From the NCBI GenBank assembly GCA_016717705.1, contig JADKFD010000058.1, positions 1 through 54,967 of the forward strand: 54,967 nt of DNA, written 5' to 3'. Below the pieces are notes generated by a model. That model was not told the DNA's origin, did no database searches, and saw nothing but the letters and a program-made list of their open reading frames with translations. The translations under genes were made by a program, and so were the position numbers. Shown here piece after piece: positions 16,958-26,483 of this stretch (position 1 is its first letter; each line of letters opens with the position of its first letter). The DNA is from Rhodanobacteraceae bacterium. GTDB taxonomy: Bacteria; Pseudomonadota; Gammaproteobacteria; Xanthomonadales; SZUA-5.

Positions 16958-19753
16958 TCAGCCGCCCGCCTTCTGCAACAGCCGCTGCAACTCGTCCGAG
17001 GCCCGGCGGAATTCGATGCCCGCCTGGCGCGCCATTCCGCCACTGTCGCGCAGAGTGCCCGCGCGGGCGCCGTGCTCGATCAACTTGGCAACATCCGACA
17101 GCGCCATCGCCCCGAGGTTGGCGCTGGTCGATTTCAGTGAGTGCGCCGGCGCAATCATCGCCTGCACGTCATTGCGTTCCGCAGCGGATATCAGCAGGTT
17201 CAGGTTCTTCGGCGTGTCTTCCAGATAAACCCGGACCAGCGAGGTGAACTCGCTGCCCATGACGTCGATCAGCTCGTTGACGATTCCCTCGTTGATCGCC
17301 GGAGCCTGGGTCGTCATCTTGACCGGCTCGGTCAGCCGCGTCAGTGGTGGATTCGCCGCGACCGGAGCATTTGCAACCGGCGGCGCAGAAGTCGCGCTGT
17401 TGCGGTTCTTCGGCATCCATTTGCGAATGGTCTGTTCCAGCAACCCGCGGTTCAAGGGTTTGGACATGTAATCGTCCATGCCCGAAGCGAGGCATTTCTC
17501 CCGGTCGCCGGCCATTGCATTGGCCGTCATCGCGATGATCGGGATGCGCGCTATCGAACGCTCCTGCTCCAGCGTGCGCCGCGAACGCGTCGCCGTGTAG
17601 CCATCCATGACCGGCATCTGGCAATCCATCAGCACCACATCGAAGTGGTTGCTGGCCATCATCATGTCGAAGGCTTCCTTGCCGTTTTCGGCAACGTCGA
17701 AAGTGATGCCGATCAGGCTCAGCAGTCGTTGCGCGACCTGGCGATTGACCGGATTGTCCTCCACCAGCAACGCGTGCCCGGTCAGTTTGGCTGGCGGCGC
17801 GTCGACCGCGACGTCGACCTGCCCTGACTGCCCGCGGCCAGCGGAGGAAGCGGCGTCGTCAACACCAAGGCGGGCAGCTTCTTCGAGCAGGTTGAAGCGG
17901 CGGTCGCTGCCGGATGCCACCTGCAGCAGCTTGTTCAGCGCCGCCATCAACTCGGCCTCGCCGAACTGGCGCTTCACCGACATGGCGCGCACCGGATCCA
18001 CCTGCAGTTCCGGTGGCGGCGCTTCATCGCCCTCGACGAACACCAGACGCAGTTTCTCCAGGGCCGGCTCGCGACCGACGTTGCGCGCCAGTGCCGCCGC
18101 CGTCGGTCGCATGCTGCCAAGATCGACCACGGCGACGTCGAAGGCCCAGTTTTCGCCCAGGGTCGCCGAGGATTTCAGCTTGCTCAGCGCATCCGCGGTG
18201 GTATTGGTGGCGATCTGGCTGATGCCCCAGGTCTGGCAATAGCCGGACAAACGCTGGGTCATCTTCGGATCGTTGCAGACGATCAATGCGCGCGACCCGG
18301 AGAGGTCGCGGCGATCGGCACTGACGTCGCCAATGGCCTTCATGAACGGCACGCTGAACCAGAACACCGAGCCTTTGCCGGTCTCGCTCTTGAGGCCGAT
18401 CTTGCCGCCCATCAGCTCGACGATGCGCTTGCAGATCACCAGCCCCAGGCCGGTACCGCCATAGTTGCGCGTGGTCGACGTGTCGGCCTGGGAGAAGGGC
18501 TTGAACAGCCGTTCGGCGTGCTCCGGCGAGATTCCCACGCCTGAATCGCGCACGGCGAACAGCACTTCGGATTGTGTGCGGGTCTCGCCACGCTTGCTCA
18601 CCTGGATCTGCACCGAGCCCTTGTCGGTGAACTTGATCGCGTTGCTGACCAGATTCGAGAGCACCTGGCGCAACCGGACCGGGTCGCCGCGGCAGGCCAG
18701 GCGCACATTGGGGTCGAAGCTGACCGACAGTTTCAGGCCCTTGGCCTCCGCCGCCTTCTCCATCAGGCGGGCGACCGAGTCGACGACGTCCTTGAGATTC
18801 AGCCCGACCGTTTCGAGCTCCAGCTTGTTGGCCTCGATCTTCGAGTAGTCGAGGATGTCGTCGATGATGCGCAGCAGCGATCGCGCGGATTGGTAAGCGG
18901 TATTCAGGTACTCGCGCTGATCGGCTTCGAGTTTGGTGTCGCGCAGAATCTCCAGCAGCGGGATGATGCCGTTGAGCGGCGTGCGCATCTCGTGGCTCAT
19001 GGTCGCGAGGAACTCGCCCTTGGCCATGTTCGCCGACTCGGCCGCCTGCTTGGAGACCTCCATTTCCTTTTCGATGTTGCGGTGGCGCTCGAGTTCGCTG
19101 CGCAGATGCGCGAGCTCCGCGGCATCCGCGACCGCCAGCGTTGCCGCCCCTGCATCGCGTTCCGCACGCGCAACCGGCGACGTGACCGGCCCATCCGCTG
19201 CGCCATCCTGGGCGTCGGTGAGCTGGCCCTGACGGCGACCGAGAAAGTAGTTCAGCACCACCAACAGCAGCAGCAGGACGGCTGCCGGCCATTGAACCAC
19301 GCGGCCGCCGAGCAGGACGATCGCCACTGGCGCCAGCAAGAACAGCAGCACGCTTGCCAGCAGCTTCCAGTCCTTGGCGAACAGCCAGACGCTGGCAGTC
19401 GCCAGGCCGGAAATGGCCAGGATGATCGGCAGATTGGTGCCACCCGATGGCAGGATGCCGAGTGCGATACCGCCAAAGCCCCAGCACAACGCGCTCGCGC
19501 CAAGCACGCCTCGCGCCGCCATCAAGGCGCGCTCGCTGTTGTTCTTCAGCGTCAGCCGTGCCCAGATCGCTGCGGTAGTCAGCAAAAGTTGCGCGCCGGC
19601 CCATGCAACCAGGACGCCCATCGGCGCCCAGGCACGCACGGAGAGCGCCGTCACCAGTGCGAACAGCAGGCTACCCGCGCTCCAATACAGGACCGACTCG
19701 ACGGCGCTTTGACGACGCAATTCCTGCGATCCCGATTGTCCCGCACTTGCCAT
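16958..19753 (-). CDS. hybrid sensor histidine kinase with receiver and HPt domains
   Basis: 931 residues from ATG 19753, preceded by GGAGG at a good distance, which decides against the upstream start at 19777. About six N-terminal transmembrane helices cover residues 25-190. HisKA follows with FLATMSHEMRTPLNGI, then HATPase_c (RLRQVLSNLVSNAIKF, GTGLGLVICKRIVELMGG). A degenerate receiver-like segment comes next (RALIVCNDPK). A true receiver has LLVEDNPVNRQ, VVLMDCQMPVMDG, MTANA and SKP, and a C-terminal HPt has AHSLKSTSANLGA. It is a full BarA/RpfC-style phosphorelay in one chain. It lies 33 nt after the degenerate GGDEF/EAL regulator gene and is probably its cognate partner. The signal is unknown. 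Confidence 0.92.
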   Translation of the reverse strand: MASAGQSGSQELRRQSAVESVLYWSAGSLLFALVTALSVRAWAPMGVLVAWAGAQLLLTTAAIWARLTLKNNSERALMAARGVLGASALCWGFGGIALGILPSGGTNLPIILAISGLATASVWLFAKDWKLLASVLLFLLAPVAIVLLGGRVVQWPAAVLLLLLVVLNYFLGRRQGQLTDAQDGAADGPVTSPVARAERDAGAATLAVADAAELAHLRSELERHRNIEKEMEVSKQAAESANMAKGEFLATMSHEMRTPLNGIIPLLEILRDTKLEADQREYLNTAYQSARSLLRIIDDILDYSKIEANKLELETVGLNLKDVVDSVARLMEKAAEAKGLKLSVSFDPNVRLACRGDPVRLRQVLSNLVSNAIKFTDKGSVQIQVSKRGETRTQSEVLFAVRDSGVGISPEHAERLFKPFSQADTSTTRNYGGTGLGLVICKRIVELMGGKIGLKSETGKGSVFWFSVPFMKAIGDVSADRRDLSGSRALIVCNDPKMTQRLSGYCQTWGISQIATNTTADALSKLKSSATLGENWAFDVAVVDLGSMRPTAAALARNVGREPALEKLRLVFVEGDEAPPPELQVDPVRAMSVKRQFGEAELMAALNKLLQVASGSDRRFNLLEEAARLGVDDAASSAGRGQSGQVDVAVDAPPAKLTGHALLVEDNPVNRQVAQRLLSLIGITFDVAENGKEAFDMMMASNHFDVVLMDCQMPVMDGYTATRSRRTLEQERSIARIPIIAMTANAMAGDREKCLASGMDDYMSKPLNRGLLEQTIRKWMPKNRNSATSAPPVANAPVAANPPLTRLTEPVKMTTQAPAINEGIVNELIDVMGSEFTSLVRVYLEDTPKNLNLLISAAERNDVQAMIAPAHSLKSTSANLGAMALSDVAKLIEHGARAGTLRDSGGMARQAGIEFRRASDELQRLLQKAGG

Positions 19754-19786
19754 GCTGCCCCTCCAATGTGGTGACACAACCGCCGG

Positions 19787-22537
19787 CTAAAGCGCAGACG
19801 CGCTGAAGTCAAACCCGAGCTCGGAACCCGGCTGCTGCACAAAATTACCCTGGATCAGATCGACACCCATGGTCCACAGCGAAGCAGCGCTCTGCGCCGT
19901 CTCGACCTTCGGCGCAATCACATGGCGTCCGCCGTCATGGGCTGCGCGCACCAGGGTCCGCAATTCGTCGGCATGCGCGCTGATCGCGTTGCCGAGCGTG
20001 TACTTGTCGGACAGCTTGAGGTAGTCGGCCGAAATCACACTCAGCAACTGTAATGCAGTCAGACCGCCGTCATAGTCATCAATGGCGACACGCACGCCAA
20101 TTTTGCGCACGGCTTCGAAGAAGGCCAGGGCCTCGCGCATGCGCGTCATGACGTCGCCCAGCCGCAGTTCCAGTGCCAGGGAGTCGGGTGCCAGACGCCG
20201 GGTCTCCAGCGACTGCCTGAGCCAGGGCACCCGTTCCGGATCCAGCGCACTCTCGACCGATTGATTGACGAACAGGCGCACCGGGCGGCCCTGGCGTTTG
20301 CGCTCCTCGATGACGCGCAGGCATTTGGCCAGGCACCAGCGATCGATCGCGCCGACCAGTTCGGCGCTGCGGGCAGCCTCGATGATCTGCTGCGCACCGA
20401 TGATCTCGCCGGAATCGCCGCGCAATCGCAACAACACCTCGTATTGCTCTTCGCCGGTCGAATGCAATGACACGATGGGCTGGAACAGCAGCTGGAATCC
20501 GTCGTCCTCGAGCGCCCGCCGGAGGGCGGCGACCAGACCGCCGCCAGCGGTCAGGGCCTCCGGCTGGTAGACCACGACACCGCGGGCGGGCTGTTGCCGC
20601 GCCCGCGCACAAGCGCGTTCCGCGGCATTCAGCATGTCGGCCGCATCGGCGATCTGCGGCGTGAATGCGGCGATGCCGATACAAGCCGTCACCGTGACCT
20701 TGTGTTGCTCGATGTTGATCGACTCGTTGCCCAGGCGATCGACCAGTTGCCGCGCCAACTGCTCCATCTCGCCAACCGCGCGCACCGGGCTGAGCAACAG
20801 GAAAGTCGAATCTCCGTAGCGCGCCGCCAGCTCATCGGGACGCGCGAAGCTGGCAATGGTGGCGCCGACCTGCCGCATCACCGGCTCGTACACGGCCAGC
20901 CCCTTCTGCTCGCGCAGCTTCTGGGCGCCCTCGACCTCGATGAACATGACGCCGCCGGTCTGCTGGCTGCGATCCTCGTGACCCAGCAGTTCGTTCAGGC
21001 GATCAATGACATAGGTCCGGTGAAACAGGCCCGTCGTCGAATCTTTCGGATCCAGCACGCGCTTGCGCGCCAGCTGCCGCGCGCGTCGCGCGCGGTTGTT
21101 GACCGCGGAGATCAGATACTTCGGGCGTATCGGTTTGGCGAGAAAATCGTCGCCACCCGCGGAGAGCGCCTCGAAGTGCTTTTCCGAATCCTGCTCGCCG
21201 GACAGGAACACGATCGGCGTGTTGATGAACTGGTCGCGCTCGCGAATGATCGCGGTCAGTTCCATGCCGGAAATGTTCGGCATGTACAGATCCATCAGGA
21301 TCAGGTCCGGGCGGAATCGCTCCAGACGCTCCAGCGTATCCAGCGGATCGGTGACCGCCAGCGTATTCATGCCGGCCTTGCGCAACACCGATTCGGCAAA
21401 CATCGCCTGCGAGCGATCGTCCTCGACGATCATCACGCGGAACGGATCCTCGCTGTCGACCTCGATCAGGTCGCGCACGCGCAGCGACGCTTCCTGCGCC
21501 GTCATCGGCAGCGGGACCAGGGTGTCGACGCCCGCGCGCATCGCCTTCAGTCGCGAGTTCAGATCATTCAGATCGGAAAACGCCATCAGCGGCAGCTTGC
21601 CGGAGACCCTCAGGCGGACGCGCTTGACGAACTCGCCGAGGTGCTCGATCTGCTCGAAGAAACCGCCATCGATGACGATCAGGTCGGGGGCCAGCGACCC
21701 GAGCATTTCCTTGAGCTCTTCCGGGCTCTCCAGACGATCGACCGCATAGCCCAGTTGACCCAGCGATTGCGTCAACTCGCGACCGAAAGGCGCAATGTCC
21801 GACAGGTAGAAAATGCGCCCGGTGCGTGGGCGCGAAACCGGCCTTTCCACGGCGATCGGCGTTTCCGCCGCCACCACAGGAACCGGCTCGACTTTCTCGA
21901 CGGTGCGCGTGCTGGCGGCAGAATGCGCAGCGTCCAGTGCGAATACGGAATCGGCGTTGACCAACTGGCCCTCGACCCCCGATTCCGAGGCGTCGCCGGA
22001 CCCCTTGCCCTGCGACTGCCACTGCGGCGTCAGCGCGCTGATGACCGGCGGCTGGCCATGCAGCTCGCTGGTCATCATCGCCACGTCGCGGTGACTGAAG
22101 CGGCGCCAGTATTCGTCTGGCGGCGTGAGCAAACCCGGAAAATGCGTCTGCCCGCTGCGCTCGGCCGCCGGGACGACGAAATCGCGCATGCTGCGAACGG
22201 TCGGCGCTGCAGGCTCGGCGGCCGCGACCAGCGATTCCAGCAGGACTTCGATGGCGCTGCGATCTTCCGCACTCGGCATCCGCAGTTGCCGGATCAAGGG
22301 ATCGAGCAGGCGTTCGACCTGGAACAGGCGCTCGCTGGCCTCCACCAGACCATAGCGACCGGCTGCGCCAGCCAGTCCCTGGACGTCCTGGTACAGCAGA
22401 GTCACCGTGTTGACGTCCCAGATGCCGCGGCAAACGCGCTGTCCGCGCTTGCGCACCGCCTCGATGCGGCGCGGCAGATGCTTCAGGAAGGCCTGACGGA
22501 GCTCGGCGTTTTGCTGTGACTCATCCTGGGGTAGCAC
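19787..22537 (-). CDS. HPt-like/REC/REC/GGDEF/EAL regulator with degenerate catalytic motifs
   Basis: 916 residues from GTG 22537. Residues about 1-110 resemble an HPt bundle, but the phospho-histidine position in VQGLAGAAGRYG is Gln. A first receiver (about 245-360) has VIDGG but no proper KP. The second receiver is canonical (VMIVEDD, ILMDLYMP, FLSG, AKPIRP). The GGDEF domain reads RYGDSTF instead of RYGGDEF. The EAL domain has EVL, keeps VNQS, AIDDYDG and QGNF, but shows LELRLG for LEITE, KLS for KID and APKVE for AEGVE. It is probably not an active cyclase and is a doubtful phosphodiesterase. A c-di-GMP or partner-binding effector driven by phosphorylation of REC2 is more likely. Upstream partner of the hybrid kinase. 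Confidence 0.88.
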   Translation of the reverse strand: MLPQDESQQNAELRQAFLKHLPRRIEAVRKRGQRVCRGIWDVNTVTLLYQDVQGLAGAAGRYGLVEASERLFQVERLLDPLIRQLRMPSAEDRSAIEVLLESLVAAAEPAAPTVRSMRDFVVPAAERSGQTHFPGLLTPPDEYWRRFSHRDVAMMTSELHGQPPVISALTPQWQSQGKGSGDASESGVEGQLVNADSVFALDAAHSAASTRTVEKVEPVPVVAAETPIAVERPVSRPRTGRIFYLSDIAPFGRELTQSLGQLGYAVDRLESPEELKEMLGSLAPDLIVIDGGFFEQIEHLGEFVKRVRLRVSGKLPLMAFSDLNDLNSRLKAMRAGVDTLVPLPMTAQEASLRVRDLIEVDSEDPFRVMIVEDDRSQAMFAESVLRKAGMNTLAVTDPLDTLERLERFRPDLILMDLYMPNISGMELTAIIRERDQFINTPIVFLSGEQDSEKHFEALSAGGDDFLAKPIRPKYLISAVNNRARRARQLARKRVLDPKDSTTGLFHRTYVIDRLNELLGHEDRSQQTGGVMFIEVEGAQKLREQKGLAVYEPVMRQVGATIASFARPDELAARYGDSTFLLLSPVRAVGEMEQLARQLVDRLGNESINIEQHKVTVTACIGIAAFTPQIADAADMLNAAERACARARQQPARGVVVYQPEALTAGGGLVAALRRALEDDGFQLLFQPIVSLHSTGEEQYEVLLRLRGDSGEIIGAQQIIEAARSAELVGAIDRWCLAKCLRVIEERKRQGRPVRLFVNQSVESALDPERVPWLRQSLETRRLAPDSLALELRLGDVMTRMREALAFFEAVRKIGVRVAIDDYDGGLTALQLLSVISADYLKLSDKYTLGNAISAHADELRTLVRAAHDGGRHVIAPKVETAQSAASLWTMGVDLIQGNFVQQPGSELGFDFSASAL

Positions 22538-22818
22538 GGCAAGCTCTGAGCACGCGAGATTTCCCGACTATACCAGCGGGCTCCCGTTGCACTAGGGACC
22601 CACAGAATTAGTTCTGTCACCGCAGATCGGGTTCGGGCGGCCCAGTACCGCCGCATCCGTTTGCGAGTCCAGGATGAACGCTGCTCGCCGCGTTCTTGTA
22701 TGCCGGGCGTTTGCGCGTTTATAAGCCGGCTCCCCTGGTCGATTCGTGGACTGCCGTGCGCCAACCCCCCCAGCAAGTCCCGGCCACTGGCCGCGCCCTC
22801 CGGCGCCTGGGTTGATCG

Positions 22819-23553
22819 ATGGCGACCGGGACTCCAGCGCGGCGTTTGCGGCTCGTCGAAGACGACCCGCGGCTGAAATGGCGTTGGCGCTTGATCATTG
22901 CCGCGCTGTGGCTGGGCAGTCTGGCGGCGACTTATCTGCTGCTGCGCGCGACCATCGCGCCGCAATTTGTCGAAGTCTCGCGAGAGTTGGCGCAGGCGCG
23001 TCGCGCTCTGGCCGCCGCCGACAACGAAAAGCTGCAACTGCAGCGCATTGCCGCCCAGCATGAGCGCGGCCAGCAGGTTGCCGATCGTGCCAACCAGGAA
23101 CTGCAGCAGGCGCTGATCGCACGCCAGGAGGAGATTGCCTCGCTGCGCAGCGATCTCAGCTTCTATCAACGCCTGATGGAAGGCGGCGCCCAGCAGCCGG
23201 GCATGTCGATCCACAGCCTTGCGCTGCGCAAGACCGACAACGCGCGCGCCTTTCAGTTCGCCCTGACCTTGAGTCAGAATCTCAAGCGCAATCGGCAGGC
23301 ATCAGGTACGGTCGAGATCAGCATCAGTGGCGAGGACGGCCAGAAGAGCGCCCGCCTGGGACTGGCGGAACTCGGCGGAACCGGGCCGACGCTCGAATTT
23401 TCATTCAAGTACTTCCAGCAACTGTCTGGACTGATCATGCTTCCCGAAGGCTTCAAGCCGGCGTCGGTGCGCCTCAAGGTGCTACCCGAAGGCAGTGGCC
23501 CGATAGAGCGTGAATTCATGTGGAAGGATGTGGTCATCGAAGGGGACGCGTGA
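22819..23553 (+). CDS. DUF6776-type inner-membrane coiled-coil protein
   Basis: 244 residues. The cytosolic N-terminus is short and charged (RRLRLVEDDPRLKWRWR). A single transmembrane helix follows (LIIAALWLGSLAATYLLL, about 24-41). Residues about 48-115 are heptad-rich and predicted coiled coil (SRELAQARRALAAADNEK...LRSDLSFYQRLME). The periplasmic C-terminal domain is beta-rich and ends MWKDVVIEG. It matches the DUF6776 pattern as I recall it; function is not known. Its TGA overlaps the bactofilin ATG (TGATG), so the two are translated together, which suggests a link to the bactofilin scaffold. Confidence 0.7.
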   Translation: MATGTPARRLRLVEDDPRLKWRWRLIIAALWLGSLAATYLLLRATIAPQFVEVSRELAQARRALAAADNEKLQLQRIAAQHERGQQVADRANQELQQALIARQEEIASLRSDLSFYQRLMEGGAQQPGMSIHSLALRKTDNARAFQFALTLSQNLKRNRQASGTVEISISGEDGQKSARLGLAELGGTGPTLEFSFKYFQQLSGLIMLPEGFKPASVRLKVLPEGSGPIEREFMWKDVVIEGDA

Positions 23554-23957
23554 TGTTCGGGGACAAGAAGAGCAGCAAATCCATGCCGGCGGGTACTGTC
23601 GAATGCCTGGTCGGGGAGCGAATGAGCATCACCGGCGATATCAAGTTCGCCGGCAGTTTCATCATCGAAGGCCGCATCAAGGGCACGGTGATCGCCGATG
23701 ATGCCGGCGACGCGGTGCTCAAGCTTTACGAGCGCGGGCAGATCGAGGGCCAGGTGCAAGTGCCGCAGGCCGAGATCCATGGCGAAATGCTGGGCGACAT
23801 CGTTGCCGAGAAACTGGTGCTCGGCGCGACCGCGCGTATACGTGGCAATGTGTATTACCGGGTGCTGGAAATGGCAGCCGGCGCGCAGGTCAACGGCCAG
23901 ATGGTGCATCAGGACGAGCCGCGCAAACAGCTGGCCAAGCCGGAAGCCAGCACTTGA
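23553..23957 (+). CDS. bactofilin
   Basis: 134 residues from ATG 23553, overlapping the upstream stop by one base. The central right-handed beta-helix has the bactofilin repeat (MSITGDIKFAGSFIIEGRIKGTV ending at about residue 50, then GQIEGQVQVPQAEIHGEMLGDIVAEKLVLG and ARIRGNVYY), flanked by short disordered tails. Bactofilins polymerise without nucleotide into membrane-associated filaments that position cell-wall or stalk machinery. It is the second gene of a DUF6776-bactofilin pair and is followed 50 nt later by erpA. Confidence 0.92.
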   Translation: MFGDKKSSKSMPAGTVECLVGERMSITGDIKFAGSFIIEGRIKGTVIADDAGDAVLKLYERGQIEGQVQVPQAEIHGEMLGDIVAEKLVLGATARIRGNVYYRVLEMAAGAQVNGQMVHQDEPRKQLAKPEAST

Positions 23958-24007
23958 TTGCGATCGCAACTGGCCGCACCTGTAGTTGCAGATGAGGAAA
24001 CGCAGAC

Positions 24008-24355
24008 ATGAATGACGTGATCGACGAGGCCAGCCTGCAGTTCACCCATGCAGCCGCCCGCAAGGTGCGCGAGTTGATGCTGGAAGAGGGCAATCCGGAG
24101 CTGAAGCTGCGCGTCTACATCCAGGGCGGCGGCTGTTCCGGATTCCAGTACGGATTCAGTTTCGACGAGACCGCGCAGGACGATGACCTCGCGGTGCAGA
24201 CCGATGGCGTCACGCTGATCGTCGATCCAGTCAGCCTGCAGTATTTGACCGGCGCCGAGGTCGACTACTCGGAAAGCCTGCAGGGCGCGCAGTTCGTGAT
24301 CCGCAACCCCAACGCCAAGACCACCTGCGGCTGCGGTTCGTCGTTCTCGGCCTGA
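24008..24355 (+). CDS. erpA: iron-sulfur cluster insertion protein ErpA
   Basis: 115 residues, the ErpA length. The three A-type cysteines are C43 (GGGCSGFQYGF) and C107/C109 (TTCGCGSSF); the GFQYGF context and QFVIRNPNAK are typical of ErpA rather than IscA. It delivers [4Fe-4S] clusters to apo-enzymes such as IspG/IspH. ATG 24008 has a GAGGAAAC upstream. The stop overlaps the nudC start (TGATG at 24353-24357), so translation is coupled. Confidence 0.93.
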   Translation: MNDVIDEASLQFTHAAARKVRELMLEEGNPELKLRVYIQGGGCSGFQYGFSFDETAQDDDLAVQTDGVTLIVDPVSLQYLTGAEVDYSESLQGAQFVIRNPNAKTTCGCGSSFSA

Positions 24356-25299
24356 TGGGTTCCGAACTCCGCAGCGCGCGCAACTGGTTCACCGGCCTGC
24401 CACTGGATCGTTCGGCTGACTGGCGCGAAAGCGTCGGTCGCGGCGAGATCGATGTCGATTTCGGCGCAGCGTGCTGCTTCTACATCAGTGCCCGCGGCGA
24501 ACTGCTGATCGAAGCCGGCGGCGGGCTTGCGCCGGTGACCACGCTCGCGGAGCTCGATGTCGATGCCGAGCAGCGCCTGTCGCTCGGCACCAGCGCGGGC
24601 CAGGTCGTGCTGGCGCTGATCGTCGACAACCACCAGCGCGAAGCCCTGGCAAGCGCGCATCGAAACTGGGTCGACCTCAGGCTAGCCGCGCTGTCCTTGC
24701 CACCCGCCACTGCAGGCTACGCGGCCTATGCGCGCGCCCTGGTGCACTGGCATCAGCGCCATCGCTACTGCGGTCAGTGCGGCGCTGCCACGCGCATCGA
24801 GCTGGGTGGACATCGGCGCCGCTGCAGCAACAGTGATTGCGGACTGGAACAATTCCCGCGCCTGGACCCCGCCATCATCGTGCTGGTCGAGCACCAAGGT
24901 CGCGTACTGCTCGGCCGCCAGGCCAGCTGGCCGGCGCGGCGCTATTCGGTGTTGGCCGGGTTTGTCGAGCCGGGCGAGAGCCTGGAAGACGCGCTGCGCC
25001 GCGAAGTGCTGGAGGAATCCGGCGTGACCGTCGTCGAATGCGACTATCACTCCTCGCAACCGTGGCCGTTCCCGGCCAGCCTGATGCTCGGTTTCACCGC
25101 ACGCGCCGAACATGACGAACTGCACTATGGCGACGAACTGGAACACGCGGCATGGTTTTCGCCCGAGCAGTTGCTGGCCGCGGTCCGCTCTGGCGAAATC
25201 CGCCTGCCGCCCGGGCTGTCGCTGTCGTCGCGCCTGCTGGAAGACTGGTATGAGGCGCGCACCGGCCGCAGCAGCGACGAGTTGTTCCAGCCCACCTGA
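24355..25299 (+). CDS. nudC: NAD(+)/NADH pyrophosphatase NudC
   Basis: 314 residues. An N-terminal NUDIX-like domain precedes a zinc ribbon (YCGQCGAATR and RCSNSDCG). The Nudix domain follows with the box GFVEPGESLEDALRREVLEESGV split over 23 positions and the NudC-specific SQPWPFPASLMLGF. It hydrolyses NAD(H) and removes the NAD cap from RNA 5' ends. Coupled to erpA by a 1-nt overlap; the next gene, ampE, is 117 nt downstream. Confidence 0.93.
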   Translation: MGSELRSARNWFTGLPLDRSADWRESVGRGEIDVDFGAACCFYISARGELLIEAGGGLAPVTTLAELDVDAEQRLSLGTSAGQVVLALIVDNHQREALASAHRNWVDLRLAALSLPPATAGYAAYARALVHWHQRHRYCGQCGAATRIELGGHRRRCSNSDCGLEQFPRLDPAIIVLVEHQGRVLLGRQASWPARRYSVLAGFVEPGESLEDALRREVLEESGVTVVECDYHSSQPWPFPASLMLGFTARAEHDELHYGDELEHAAWFSPEQLLAAVRSGEIRLPPGLSLSSRLLEDWYEARTGRSSDELFQPT

Positions 25300-25416
25300 C
25301 TTTGCCCCTCACTGAACGCGTTCTGCGGGCGCGCAGATCTGGTTGGGCAGGTCCCTTGACGCGCGCACGTCTTCCGCGTCAACTGCGCGCACACACTTCT
25401 TGTCGAGACTGTTTCC

Positions 25417-26304
25417 ATGGCGCTGGCGCTGCTCGCCATCCTGATCGTAATGGTGCTGGGCTCGGTGGCACCGGAGCTGGTGCGACTGCGGCAATTCCTG
25501 TGGCTGCGCAGTTGGCTGCAGTGGCTCGACGAGCGGCTCGGCGGTCACGGCCTGTGGAATTCGGAATTCGGACTGGCTCTGGTGGTGGTACCTCTGCTGG
25601 CGTCGACCGCATTGATCGACTTGACGCTCGGCGGGACGCTGCATGGTCTGCTCGGCTTTGTATTCGCGCTGGTCGTGCTGTTTTTCTGCTGGGGACCGCG
25701 CGATCTCGATGACGACGCGCGGCGGGCAGCACGCGCCGAGAGCGCTGCGGATCGCAGCGAGGCTTTGCAGGCACTCGGCGGCAACGCCGTCGATACGCCG
25801 GTGCGCAGCGTCGACCTGATCGACAGCGTATTCGTCGCCGGCTTGACGCGATGGTTCGGGCCCCTGTTCTGGTTCGTCGCCTTCGGCCCGACCGGGGCCG
25901 TCTGCTTTCGCCTGCTGCAACTGCTGGCGCAGTCAGCGGAATTGCGCAACCGACTGCCGCCTGCGCAGACCGCAGCGGCCGAGCAACTCTATGCGGCGCT
26001 GGCCTGGCTGCCGGCGCAACTGATGAGCCTGGCATTGGCACTGGTTTCCGATTTCGACGCCGTCGGCAAAGCCTGGCGCGAACATCACGCAGCCCATGGC
26101 CAGGGATTCCTGCACCTGGATCTGGGATTTCTCTCGGCCGCAGCGCGCGCCTGTGTCGACATCGATGACGAAGAATTCGTTTCCGCCGATGGCTCACCGA
26201 TCCGCGATGAAGCCGTCGAAGAGGCCAGGCGCCTGTTGTGGCGCCTGCTGATCGCCTGGCTGGTGCTGCTGTCGATCATCGTGCTGGCGGGTTGGGCGAG
26301 CTGA
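25417..26304 (+). CDS. ampE: AmpE-like regulatory membrane protein
   Basis: 295 residues with four transmembrane segments: LALLAILIVMVLGSV at the N-terminus, TLHGLLGFVFALVVLFFCW, a third around residue 145-170 and a C-terminal one ending IIVLAGWAS. The motifs FCWGPRDLDDDA, FVAGLTRWFGPLFWF and EEARRLLWR are those of AmpE, which with AmpD takes part in beta-lactamase regulation linked to cell-wall recycling. No ampD is adjacent here. Upstream gene nudC is on the same strand. Confidence 0.85.
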   Translation: MALALLAILIVMVLGSVAPELVRLRQFLWLRSWLQWLDERLGGHGLWNSEFGLALVVVPLLASTALIDLTLGGTLHGLLGFVFALVVLFFCWGPRDLDDDARRAARAESAADRSEALQALGGNAVDTPVRSVDLIDSVFVAGLTRWFGPLFWFVAFGPTGAVCFRLLQLLAQSAELRNRLPPAQTAAAEQLYAALAWLPAQLMSLALALVSDFDAVGKAWREHHAAHGQGFLHLDLGFLSAAARACVDIDDEEFVSADGSPIRDEAVEEARRLLWRLLIAWLVLLSIIVLAGWAS

Positions 26305-26483
26305 TCGGGAGTGCGCCGGCTGGGCCGGGACGGACTCGGGATGTTCCGGCTCCGGGAAGCGCAGTAACTGCAGAACCCAGAATTTGAGCGCCGCCTGCAA
26401 GTCCCGGCTTTGCCCTTGCCCTCCCGAGTTCCTGCCACAACCCCGGTGATATCCTCCGCGCACCCCATTTGCCGGTGCCCGCC

